Shown here piece by piece: positions 57,691-64,000 of a DNA stretch of 64,000 nt. Origin of the DNA: M3007 sp046160625. GTDB lineage: Bacteria; Bacteroidota; Bacteroidia; Chitinophagales; Saprospiraceae. The notes under the pieces are model-generated. The model ran no database searches. It had not been told where the DNA came from and was given only the letters and a program-made list of their open reading frames with translations. The DNA lies in the NCBI GenBank assembly GCA_046160625.1, contig JBJXGZ010000065.1:1-64000 (forward strand). The letters are read 5' to 3'. Numbering within the stretch: position 1 is the first letter of the stretch; every line of letters begins with the position of its first letter. Both the position numbers and the translations under genes were made by a program.

Positions 57691-59297
57691 GGGCTTGGAA
57701 ACTACTGTTTTTCGCCATCGTAGCGGGTTATTGCCTGTATTACGCCCCATTTGGCGTGAACGAAACGGATGGCGGCTTCCTTACCGGCCTGGCCTGGCAA
57801 GTGCTACATGGCAAAATGCTTTATCAAGACATCGTGTATGTGCGCCCGCCTTTGTCTGTGTGGCTTCGGGCTTTGGAGCTTCAAATTTTACCTGAACATT
57901 TCGCCGTACTGGGCGAGCGATGGATTTTTTATGGCAAAGTCGGGTTATATTCCTGGCTCGGAGCGGCAGTGCTTGCGAAAGGGGAGCGGCGTTGGCAATT
58001 GGCTGCGTTAGGGTTTGTCGTGTCAGCGCACTGTTATCCGCCGACGGCATGGCACACGGTAGACGGGATTTTGTTCGCGGTGCTGGCAGTGTTTTTTACA
58101 AATCTCAAGCGAGGGTTTTATTTGTTGGTTGCTGGCATCTGCCTCTTTTGTGCACTATTGTGCAAACAATCGTTTTATCCCCTGCTTCCGATTTTTGGGT
58201 TGTTTCTATTTTTGGAAAGGGAGGCTCTTTGGAAAAAAATTGGGTGGTTTTTGGGAGGGTTTGTACTAAGCACTCTATTGTTTTTCAATTATTTATATCA
58301 ACATAATCTCCTTGGCAATTTCTTGCAAATGACGAGCGGCTCTGCCTCCACAGCGCAAGCTTTGCAACATGGCATTCTGGACTATTTTCGGATTACGCCG
58401 GGACTTGCACTTCCAAGTATCTTCTTGTTGCTTCCAGTCGCCTGGTGGTTCTGGAAAGGGAAAAATCCAAGGATTGCGCTTGTATCATGGTCGCTTTGGC
58501 TTTTCGCTTTGGTTGCTAGTTTTGTGGCCATTACCTGGATTCGGCAGGACCATACGGCGCCTATTGCTCAAGCTCGGGCGATGTTTTGGGTAGCCTTATC
58601 CTTTAGTATTTGGTTGGTTATTAGCGAACTCAGCCGAAATCGTCCAATCATTTCATCGTTCATCGCTCATCGTTCACCGTTCATCCTGCTTGGCATTTCC
58701 TGGTGCGCTTCCGTTAGCTGGGGCTACAATTTGCCGATGCTTTTTGCAACGCCCTGGGTATGGGCTGGAATAGAAGTAACGCGAGTATTAGAGGAAGCCT
58801 CGAAACCTATAAGGTTTTCAAAACTTTATAGGTTTTTATTCTTTTTAATCCTCCTCATTACCTTCCGCATTGCCCACGAATTCGTGTACCGCGATGGCCG
58901 GCGGAGCGAAATGCATGTATCTATGGGCAATATTTTTCCTCAACTTTCAGGCATATATTCAGATCAGGAAACGGCAGCACTGTACCTTGATCTGAAACGA
59001 TTGGCCGTGAAATATGGGCCGAATTTCAAGACGCTCCCTGCATTTCCGCAGGCTAATTATTTGACCAAAACCGCAGCCCCGCTTCCACTTGATTGGGTGG
59101 TAAATCGCGAGACAAATGGAGACAATGCTTTGATTTTCAAAAATTTACAAGAAAAACAACCTGTCATTTTTATTCAAAAATCTTTTAGTGAAAAAATAGA
59201 AAGCGACCCTGAATTAGAAGTGACACGACTGATTTTTCAAAAAGACAAAATTGTGGAGGAAACGCCGCATTTTTGGGTGGTTGCCCTCCTTCGCTAA
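57678..59297 (+). CDS. polytopic membrane glycosyltransferase-like protein
   Basis: 539 residues with about 10-11 membrane segments (VAGYCLYYAPFGVNE-type start, LYSWLGAAVLA, VVSAHCYPPTAWHTVDGILFAVLAVFF, FYLLVAGICLFCALLCKQ ...) and a soluble C-terminal ~150 residues (DLKRLAVKYGPNFKTLPAFP ... FQKDKIVEETPHFWVV). The early ETDGGFLTGLAWQVLHGKMLYQDIVYVRPP with its Glu-Asp resembles the first loop of PMT/ArnT-like GT-C lipid-linked sugar transferases, so a GT39/GT83-type role is possible but not proven. The start MNYER is in a tandem repeat. Repeats are also read at 58654-58684 and 58803-58835, and the stop lies in a repeat (59285-59309). Confidence 0.72.
   Translation: MNYERAWKLLFFAIVAGYCLYYAPFGVNETDGGFLTGLAWQVLHGKMLYQDIVYVRPPLSVWLRALELQILPEHFAVLGERWIFYGKVGLYSWLGAAVLAKGERRWQLAALGFVVSAHCYPPTAWHTVDGILFAVLAVFFTNLKRGFYLLVAGICLFCALLCKQSFYPLLPIFGLFLFLEREALWKKIGWFLGGFVLSTLLFFNYLYQHNLLGNFLQMTSGSASTAQALQHGILDYFRITPGLALPSIFLLLPVAWWFWKGKNPRIALVSWSLWLFALVASFVAITWIRQDHTAPIAQARAMFWVALSFSIWLVISELSRNRPIISSFIAHRSPFILLGISWCASVSWGYNLPMLFATPWVWAGIEVTRVLEEASKPIRFSKLYRFLFFLILLITFRIAHEFVYRDGRRSEMHVSMGNIFPQLSGIYSDQETAALYLDLKRLAVKYGPNFKTLPAFPQANYLTKTAAPLPLDWVVNRETNGDNALIFKNLQEKQPVIFIQKSFSEKIESDPELEVTRLIFQKDKIVEETPHFWVVALLR
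58803..58835. repeat. 33-base palindrome inside the membrane-protein gene
   Basis: AAACCTATAAGGTTTT-C-AAAACTTTATAGGTTT (15 of 16 pairs). It has the same length as the murE palindrome and similar inner AGGTTTT/AAAAC. It codes KPIRFSKLYRF between two membrane segments, in frame. Confidence 0.85.
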
Positions 59298-59309
59298 AGC
59301 TTCGGCGGG
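59285..59309. repeat. CCTCCTTCGCTAAAG repeat at the end of the membrane-protein gene
   Basis: Third relative of the CCGCC...GGCGG element in the GT4 gene (15907-15932, 16382-16406). Its TAA is the stop codon of the gene (CGC TAA AGC). Confidence 0.8.
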
Positions 59310-59324
59310 TAAAAACTATGAACT

Positions 59325-59936
59325 ATGAACTATGAACGAGGGCAGATAAGCGGACGACACCTTCATCTCTGCGATTTTGACGGTACCCTGACGCAGGGTG
59401 ATTCGTTTGTGCGGTTTTTGCTGTTTACGGTTCCCCTGCCACGATTAATTGTTGGAGGTTTTGTGTTGGTCTTAAGATTTTCAGGCTTGATTTTTTCTGG
59501 AAAATGGTCAAATGAGGCCGCTAAAGCTGCCGTGCTTTCCGTGTTTTTTAGAGGAAAAAGCGTGGCAGAAATGAAGACATTAGGCGAGGAATTTTGCCAA
59601 AAGAAAATTCGGGCCTTGTTGAGGACTGAACTTTTGGAAAGACTGCGGCAGGCGCTTCAAAAGGGTGAAACCGTGGTCGTTGTATCCGCATCGCCGAATA
59701 TATGGCTTCAACCTTTTTGCGCGGAGGAGCGTTTCGATCTGCTTTGTACGGAACTCGAATTTGAATCCGGCCAATTCACGGGCAATTTCTCTACGCCCAA
59801 TTGCAACGGTGCTGAAAAGGCCCGCCGGATTCATGCAAGCTTTGATCTTAATGCTTTTGAAAAAGTTACCGCCTACGGCAATTCCAAAGGCGATGCAGCG
59901 ATGTTTGCATTGGCAGATGAGGCCATCAGGTTTTGA
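59325..59936 (+). CDS. HAD-IB family phosphatase
   Basis: 203 residues of the HAD superfamily. Motif I DFDGTLT (Asp17, Asp19), motif II VVVSASPN and motif III YGNSKGDAAMFALADEAI, with a helical cap (~27-90) that is rich in hydrophobic residues. It belongs to the SerB/PGP-type subgroup; possible substrates are phosphoserine or a lipid phosphate, not decidable. It starts inside a CTATGAA tandem repeat that gives MNYERGQ. Follows the membrane-protein gene by 27 bases. Confidence 0.82.
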   Translation: MNYERGQISGRHLHLCDFDGTLTQGDSFVRFLLFTVPLPRLIVGGFVLVLRFSGLIFSGKWSNEAAKAAVLSVFFRGKSVAEMKTLGEEFCQKKIRALLRTELLERLRQALQKGETVVVVSASPNIWLQPFCAEERFDLLCTELEFESGQFTGNFSTPNCNGAEKARRIHASFDLNAFEKVTAYGNSKGDAAMFALADEAIRF

Positions 59937-59950
59937 TAAAAATCATTCGC

Positions 59951-59958
59951 TATTTTTG
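59951..59958 (+). promoter_or_regulatory. candidate -7 box of the Smr-domain gene
   Basis: TATTTTTG fits TAnnTTTG, with a TTG 15 bases upstream (slightly short). The ATG is 54 bases further on, after a TCATACA tract (59974-60009). Confidence 0.4.
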
Positions 59959-59973
59959 CGCAGTTGGGTAATT

Positions 59974-60009
59974 CATACATCATACATCATACATCATACA
60001 TCATACATC
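59974..60009. repeat. TCATACA tandem tract before the Smr-domain gene
   Basis: Five direct 7-base units, single-armed. The same unit forms the hairpin after ftsZ (26586-26678). Confidence 0.85.
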
Positions 60010-60012
60010 AAG

Positions 60013-61053
60013 ATGTTATACGCCATCGGCACTAAAGTCAGGCTTCGCTACACGGGCGAACGCGGCACCATTACCGGGATCCTGGATGGAGACATGCTTC
60101 AGGTACGGCTTGACAGCGATCCTGACATAGAGATACCCACTTTCGAGGAGGATTTGCTGCGCGACGAGGCAGCGGAGCCGGTGTCTGCCGGGGCAAAATT
60201 CATTCAAGGCAAACAGGAAAAAAAGCCGGAAGCCCCACCAGCGCGCCGCCTCCAAAGCCAATATAAAATACTGAAACCGAAGGGATTGCAATTGGCGTTT
60301 GAGCCAATGCCTGGTCGCGATGGCTCTGTTTCACGGTACAAAGTGTGGCTATTGAACGATACCCCCTCCGAGTTTTTGATGGAGTTCGATCTTTTCACGA
60401 ATGCTCGCGATGTACTGTCGGTGGACGATAAAATTCCTGCCAGCACAGCCCTTGAACTCTGCGATTTCATTTCCGACGATCTCAACGAAGCCCCGGAAGC
60501 TTTTCTCCGCGTGAAACGAATCACGACCGCAGGTGTTGATGAACCTATTGAACACACCCTGAAAATCAAGCCGAAACAGTTTTTCAACAGCCTGCTCACC
60601 GCGCCCATACTGAATGTGCTGGCGTACCAGTTTGTGATGATCGATAAATTCGATCAGGACGATGAAAAAGAAGAAAGCGATCTGAAAACATACGCCAAGC
60701 AACAGGTACGCAAACCCGTGCGCGAAAACAATTCCCGACCCTACAAAGCCTTCGACCCGGAGGCCCTTGCCAACTTTGAAAATGAAATTGATTTACACAT
60801 TCAGAGTTTGATCAATGGGTATGCCCGCCTGGACAAGAGCGAAATTCTTCGCATTCAACTTCAACATTGTCAGCGTTTTGTAGAGAAAGCCGTTCGCCTC
60901 GGTGCACCCCGGGTCTTTCTTATCCACGGGGTGGGGGAGGGCAAACTGAAGGACGCCATCGCTGAGCAATTGAGGGCAAATCCCTATGTAGTGAAGTTTA
61001 AAAACGAGTACCACCACAAGTATGGGTATGGAGCGACGGAGGTGATCTTTTGA
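60013..61053 (+). CDS. DUF2027 protein with C-terminal Smr domain
   Basis: 346 residues from ATG at 60013. An N-terminal KOW/SH3-like segment (~4-50; IGTKVRLRYTGERGTITGILDGD) and beta domain (DUF2027, ~60-200) is followed by an Smr domain (~255-346): NEIDLHIQSLINGYARL holds the DLH motif and FLIHGVGEGKLKDAI the HGxGxGxL motif of Smr nucleases. This architecture is known in Bacteroidota, in a MutS2-like group; an RNA or DNA nicking activity is inferred only. An upstream in-frame extension is repeat and HAD-gene sequence, so I did not use it. Confidence 0.85.
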   Translation: MLYAIGTKVRLRYTGERGTITGILDGDMLQVRLDSDPDIEIPTFEEDLLRDEAAEPVSAGAKFIQGKQEKKPEAPPARRLQSQYKILKPKGLQLAFEPMPGRDGSVSRYKVWLLNDTPSEFLMEFDLFTNARDVLSVDDKIPASTALELCDFISDDLNEAPEAFLRVKRITTAGVDEPIEHTLKIKPKQFFNSLLTAPILNVLAYQFVMIDKFDQDDEKEESDLKTYAKQQVRKPVRENNSRPYKAFDPEALANFENEIDLHIQSLINGYARLDKSEILRIQLQHCQRFVEKAVRLGAPRVFLIHGVGEGKLKDAIAEQLRANPYVVKFKNEYHHKYGYGATEVIF

Positions 61054-61232
61054 AACGCGGATTACGCGGATTTGGGACGCGGATTACTCGGATTTAGAAC
61101 GGATTTTCGCGGATTGGGTGACGAATCTTCCTCCAATTCTGCTCCAAAAAATCCGCGAAAATCCGTTCTAAATCCGCGTAATCCGCGTTCCCAATCCGCG
61201 AAAATCCGTTCCAAATCCGCGTAATCCGCGTT
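61054..61232. repeat. long empty hairpin of AATCCGCG units between the Smr gene and the aldolase gene
   Basis: Left arm 61054-61116 and right arm 61150-61232 built from ACGCGGATT and its complement. An inner 21-base stretch pairs perfectly (61095-61115 with 61150-61170). The units are the same as in the arms around the GxxExxY gene; here the loop (~34 bases) has no gene. Confidence 0.88.
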
Positions 61233-61887
61233 ACCCTTTCTTATAATCCGCCAAAAACTTCTCCAAACCAATGTCCGTAAGCGGGTGGTTGAAGAGACCC
61301 AATATGGCAGATAAGGGGCAAGTCACCACATCTGCACCCGCTTTCGCTGCTTGCACAATGTGGAGCGGGTTGCGGATACTGGCTGCAAGAATGGCTGTTT
61401 CAAAGCCCGCAGTGCCGTAGATTTCAAAAATATCTTTGATAAGTTTCATGCCGTCCCAACCCGTATCGTCAATACGACCGATGAAAGGCGAGACGTAACT
61501 GGCGCCTGCTTTGGCCGCCAAAATGGCTTGTCCGGCAGAGAATACGAGCGTACAGTTGGTGCGTATGCCCAGTTCTGTAAAGTGCGCAATCGCTTTCACG
61601 CCTTCCCGAATCATAGGCACCTTCACCACAATATTTTCGTGAAGCTCGGCCAGTTTTTTGCCTTCGTCCACCATGCCTTTAAAGTCTGTGGAAATGACCT
61701 CGGCGCTCACGTCGCGGTCTTTGCCAACAATTTCACAAATAGATCGGTAATGTTTCAACACCTCTTTTTCACCTGTGATGCCTTCTTTTGCCATCAAGGA
61801 GGGATTGGTGGTTACACCGTCGAGAATGCCGAGTTCGGCGGCTTCACGGATATGGTCGAGGTTGGCAGTGTCAACGAAGAATAGCAT
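61231..61887 (-). CDS. fructose-6-phosphate aldolase/transaldolase family protein
   Basis: 218 residues from ATG at 61887 (MLFFVDTANLDHIREAAELG, the standard start). Class I aldolase barrel of the small TalC/FSA-like transaldolase group: GVTTNPSLMAKEG, HENIVVKVPM with Schiff-base Lys89, NCTLVFSAGQAILAAKAGASYVSPFIGRIDD and SIRNPLHIVQAAKAGADVVTCP. It either transfers dihydroxyacetone (transaldolase, pentose phosphate pathway) or cleaves fructose-6-phosphate; the small group holds both. The stop lies at the edge of the hairpin arm. Confidence 0.9.
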   Translation of the reverse strand: MLFFVDTANLDHIREAAELGILDGVTTNPSLMAKEGITGEKEVLKHYRSICEIVGKDRDVSAEVISTDFKGMVDEGKKLAELHENIVVKVPMIREGVKAIAHFTELGIRTNCTLVFSAGQAILAAKAGASYVSPFIGRIDDTGWDGMKLIKDIFEIYGTAGFETAILAASIRNPLHIVQAAKAGADVVTCPLSAILGLFNHPLTDIGLEKFLADYKKG

Positions 61888-62057
61888 GATGGAGTTTTTA
61901 AAGTATGCCGGACACACCGCTACGACCACATATCCTTGCTGCATTTCTGCCCTGGGGAGGTTTTGCAGGAGCTGGTCGCCCGGCACGCCGCAAAGGTAGA
62001 AAGCATGACGGGGAATTTGAACGAGAAGCAGACTTATTTTTCCCATAAAACACAAAA

Positions 62058-62085
62058 GCCTTCCCCAGTATTCGCTGAGGAAGGC
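62058..62085 (-). terminator. terminator downstream of the zinc peptidase gene
   Basis: On the minus strand GCCTTCC (62085-62079) pairs with GGAAGGC (62064-62058), followed by TTTTGTGTTTT. Confidence 0.75.
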
Positions 62086-62106
62086 CATTGTCTGAACCTT
62101 TAAAAC

Positions 62107-62790
62107 TTAGTCCCTGCTTCCCAATAAGGCCCAGAGAAGGTACAGGAATTGCACCAGCGCAGCCAAAGCAGCGGAAACGTAGGTCATGGCAGCCCATGTG
62201 AGTGCGTCTTTCGCGCCGTCGTACTCCGCTCCACGAGCGAAACCACTGCCATCAAGCCAGACCAGGGCGCGTTTGCTGGCATCAAATTCGACCGGCAAGG
62301 TGATAAGGCTGAACAAGGTGGTCACTCCAAATGCGGCTAGTGCTATAACAAGCAAAATTTTGTTATTAAACATCCCCATGCCAGCAATAGCGAACATAAA
62401 CAGGTATTGTTGTAGCCCTGCGGCAATGTTCACTATGGGCACCAGACTGGAACGCATTTGAAGGAAGCTATACGCGGTAGCGTGTTGCACGGCGTGTCCA
62501 CATTCGTGCGCGGCCACAGCCGCTGCAGCTACAGAGCGACCGTGGTATACGTCGTGGCTAAGGTTAACGGTATGGTCGGACGGGTTGTAGTGGTCGGTTA
62601 GTTCACCGTCCACTTGCGTGATTTTAACGTCGTAGATTTGGTTGTACTTCAACATAGCGGCTGCGACTTCGGCGCCGCTCATGCCGTTCTGAAGTGGTAT
62701 TTGCGCGTAATGTCTGAATTTGCTTTTAAGTCTCGAGCTCAAAACGAACCCGATGATCATAAAAATAACACTAATGATGATCAATCCCAT
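62107..62790 (-). CDS. zinc metallopeptidase (YugP family)
   Basis: 227 residues. A membrane segment at the start (~2-18), HECGH at 95-99 (zinc ligands and catalytic Glu), and further membrane segments (~112-135, 140-165, 200-222). SDHTVNLSHDVYHGRSVAAAAVAAHECGHAVQH and LPVEFDASKRA (third ligand Glu/Asp) define the YugP/DUF (PF04298) family, integral membrane proteases with unknown substrates. Its own terminator follows. Confidence 0.92.
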   Translation of the reverse strand: MGLIIISVIFMIIGFVLSSRLKSKFRHYAQIPLQNGMSGAEVAAAMLKYNQIYDVKITQVDGELTDHYNPSDHTVNLSHDVYHGRSVAAAAVAAHECGHAVQHATAYSFLQMRSSLVPIVNIAAGLQQYLFMFAIAGMGMFNNKILLVIALAAFGVTTLFSLITLPVEFDASKRALVWLDGSGFARGAEYDGAKDALTWAAMTYVSAALAALVQFLYLLWALLGSRD

Positions 62791-62951
62791 GGTGTGTGAT
62801 TTTTTAGTTACTGATAATAAGCGGAGGTATTAACACCTCTGCTTGGGGCAAAATTACTGAGAATCCTAAACAAGCAACGATTAAAATGGTTTTTCTACAC
62901 CGTCCAAGGTCAAAAGTCTAACGTCCAACGTCCAATATCCAAGGTCTAACT

Positions 62952-62959
62952 TACATTTG
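62952..62959 (+). promoter_or_regulatory. candidate -7 box of mtgA
   Basis: TACATTTG fits TAnnTTTG, 20 bases before the GTG start. The preceding 40 bases are GTCCAA-type repeats (62905-62945). Confidence 0.4.
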
Positions 62960-62979
62960 CCCGCCTAAACTTACTCCTT

Positions 62980-63771
62980 GTGAATCTATTTGCCCGAGCC
63001 TTACGTCGTTGGTATCGAACCATTCCCCAAAATGAGTTTGGGCGCCTGCTTTGGGGCAAATATTTCCGACGACTACTTTTCAAAATCTCGCTTTGGTTTT
63101 TCGGCATCACCATTGGACTGGCGCTTTTATACGCCTTTTTACCTATTCCGATCACGCCTTTGATGATTCAGCGTTGTTGGCAGCAGGCTTGGGACAAAGA
63201 GCGGGATGTGCGCCTGCAGCATGATTGGGTGTCGTTTGGCGAAATCTCCCCACACCTTCAATTAGCCGTAGTATGTGCAGAAGACCAGGATTTTCTCGAA
63301 CACGAAGGTTTTGATTTTGAAGCCATCGAAAAAGCTTACAAATACAACAAGAGCCATAAACGAAAAAAAGGGGCCAGTACCATCAGTCAGCAAACCGCAA
63401 AAAATGTGTTTCTCTGGCCGAGTCGTTCCTGGTTACGCAAGGGATTTGAGGTATATTTCACTTTCCTGATCGAGACCATTTGGAGTAAGGAGCGCATCAT
63501 GACTGCTTATTTGAACAGCATCGAATTCGGCGATGGCATCTATGGCGCCGAGGCTGCCGCAAGGCATTTTTATGGTAAAACGGCTAAGAACATCAATCGC
63601 CAGGAAGCGGCAATGCTGGCATCGGTGTTGCCTAATCCCTTGATTTACAAAGTAGAAAATCCCTCCTCGAAAGTGCGCCAGCGACAGCAATGGGTACTCA
63701 GCCAAATGAGGATGTGGGGAGGCAAAATTGACTACGAGGATCCGAATACGCCAAAAAAGCTTGAAAAGTGA
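62980..63771 (+). CDS. mtgA: monofunctional peptidoglycan transglycosylase MtgA
   Basis: 263 residues, GT51 family. It polymerises lipid II into glycan strands without a transpeptidase domain. One N-terminal membrane helix (~43-62), then EDQDFLEHEGFDFEAIEKA (catalytic Glu), GASTISQQTAKNVFLWPSRSWLRKGFE and TAYLNSIEFGDGIYGAEAAARHFYGK. Start is GTG at 62980 (MNLFARALRRWYRT); no closer ATG keeps the basic end and membrane helix. It supplements the FtsW/FtsI synthase made by the dcw cluster. Confidence 0.93.
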   Translation: MNLFARALRRWYRTIPQNEFGRLLWGKYFRRLLFKISLWFFGITIGLALLYAFLPIPITPLMIQRCWQQAWDKERDVRLQHDWVSFGEISPHLQLAVVCAEDQDFLEHEGFDFEAIEKAYKYNKSHKRKKGASTISQQTAKNVFLWPSRSWLRKGFEVYFTFLIETIWSKERIMTAYLNSIEFGDGIYGAEAAARHFYGKTAKNINRQEAAMLASVLPNPLIYKVENPSSKVRQRQQWVLSQMRMWGGKIDYEDPNTPKKLEK

Positions 63772-63798
63772 GCAACTAGGGAGCCGAGCAAAAATAAA

Positions 63799-63856
63799 AC
63801 CGCAGAGGCGCAAAGGCGCAGAGAATTGCTTTGCAAACGCTCCGCGCCTCTGCGGT
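63799..63856. repeat. ACCGCAGAGGCGC hairpin after mtgA
   Basis: Arm ACCGCAGAGGCGC (63799-63811) pairs with GCGCCTCTGCGGT (63844-63856). A single arm of this element lies inside murD (14882-14907). Probably ends mtgA and the convergent gene at the right edge. Confidence 0.85.
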
Positions 63857-63863
63857 GAGGTAA

Positions 63864-64000
63864 TTATAAACGAACAAACCGCCTAATCGCCGTCCCGGAA
63901 GCATTGGTAAGTTTGATAAAATAGACTGCGGCGGGCAATTTTGATACTTCCCAACGCAGTTGTTCCGAAAAGTTGTTTTCCGCTTTTTCAAACTGATTTA
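63864..64000 (-). CDS. 3' end of a T9SS sorting domain protein
   Basis: Partial gene running off the right edge. The last 45 codons end EVSKLPAAVYFIKLTNASG then TAIRRFVRL and stop (63864-63866), which is the final part of a type A C-terminal sorting domain (LP.GVYFIKL and a basic KFV-type end). The rest of the protein is outside the window. Confidence 0.75.
   Translation of the reverse strand, partial: NQFEKAENNFSEQLRWEVSKLPAAVYFIKLTNASGTAIRRFVRL

Noticed and set aside
59665..60012. Upstream extension of the Smr-domain gene into the HAD gene
   Set aside because: It reads the HAD gene in the wrong frame and then repeat DNA (SYIIHHTSYIK); the family start is at 60013.

Overview
The window is a chromosomal segment of a Bacteroidota bacterium, most likely a relative of the Saprospiria/Chitinophagia. 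The evidence is several proteins with type IX secretion (T9SS) sorting domains, a SprB-repeat surface protein, a TonB-dependent receptor with a carboxypeptidase-like N-terminal domain, repeated -7 promoter boxes of the Bacteroidota form TAnnTTTG, and no clear Shine-Dalgarno sites. The Bacteroidota assignment is firm. The family-level guess is inference.

Layout. 1-6.2 kb: surface and secreted proteins (cohesin/T9SS protein, S8 protease, TSP3-OmpA protein), a DUF72 protein and a Uma2 nuclease-like protein. 6.6-26.7 kb: the division and cell wall (dcw) cluster in the order mraZ, rsmH, ftsL, ftsI, murE, mraY, murD, ftsW, murG, murC, ftsQ, ftsA, ftsZ. Extra genes interrupt it: a four-helix-bundle (23S rRNA intervening-sequence type) gene, a GT4 glycosyltransferase, a GxxExxY gene, a lipoprotein, a HepT-like toxin, an MntA-like antitoxin domain fused in frame to MurC, and a small membrane protein. 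26.8-31 kb: a toxin-rich patch (UPF0175/DUF3368, two PBECR-like genes, DUF433 with a broken DUF5615) around a DEAD-box helicase whose 3' end is partly duplicated. 31-37 kb: enoyl-CoA hydratase, a PlsB-like acyltransferase, engB, outer membrane proteins and a second GT4 enzyme. 37-47 kb: a collagen-like protein, T9SS proteins, a nucleoid-associated protein, a sigma/anti-sigma pair and a xylulokinase-type kinase. 47-64 kb: a 1499-residue propeller/SprB/OmpA protein, selD, a TonB receptor, a lipoprotein, hemL, a membrane glycosyltransferase-like protein, a HAD phosphatase, an Smr protein, a transaldolase-like aldolase, a zinc peptidase, mtgA and the 3' end of another T9SS gene.

The dcw genes together make lipid II (MurE, MurD, MurC, MraY, MurG), polymerise and cross-link it at the septum (FtsW, FtsI) and build the divisome (FtsL, FtsQ, FtsA, FtsZ). 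MtgA at the far end adds another glycan polymerase.

Two structural themes stand out. First, nearly every dcw spacer is a short-period repeat, usually arranged as a hairpin. Two small accessory genes (four-helix bundle and GxxExxY) sit exactly in the loops of such hairpins, and empty versions of the same hairpins occur elsewhere in the window. This recalls the intervening sequences of 23S rRNA, but here it is in mRNA of an essential operon. Second, short palindromes of the same kind lie in frame inside murE, murD, murG, xylB and two other genes, where they add codons without breaking the frame. The HepT/MntA-MurC arrangement is the most unusual single gene structure.
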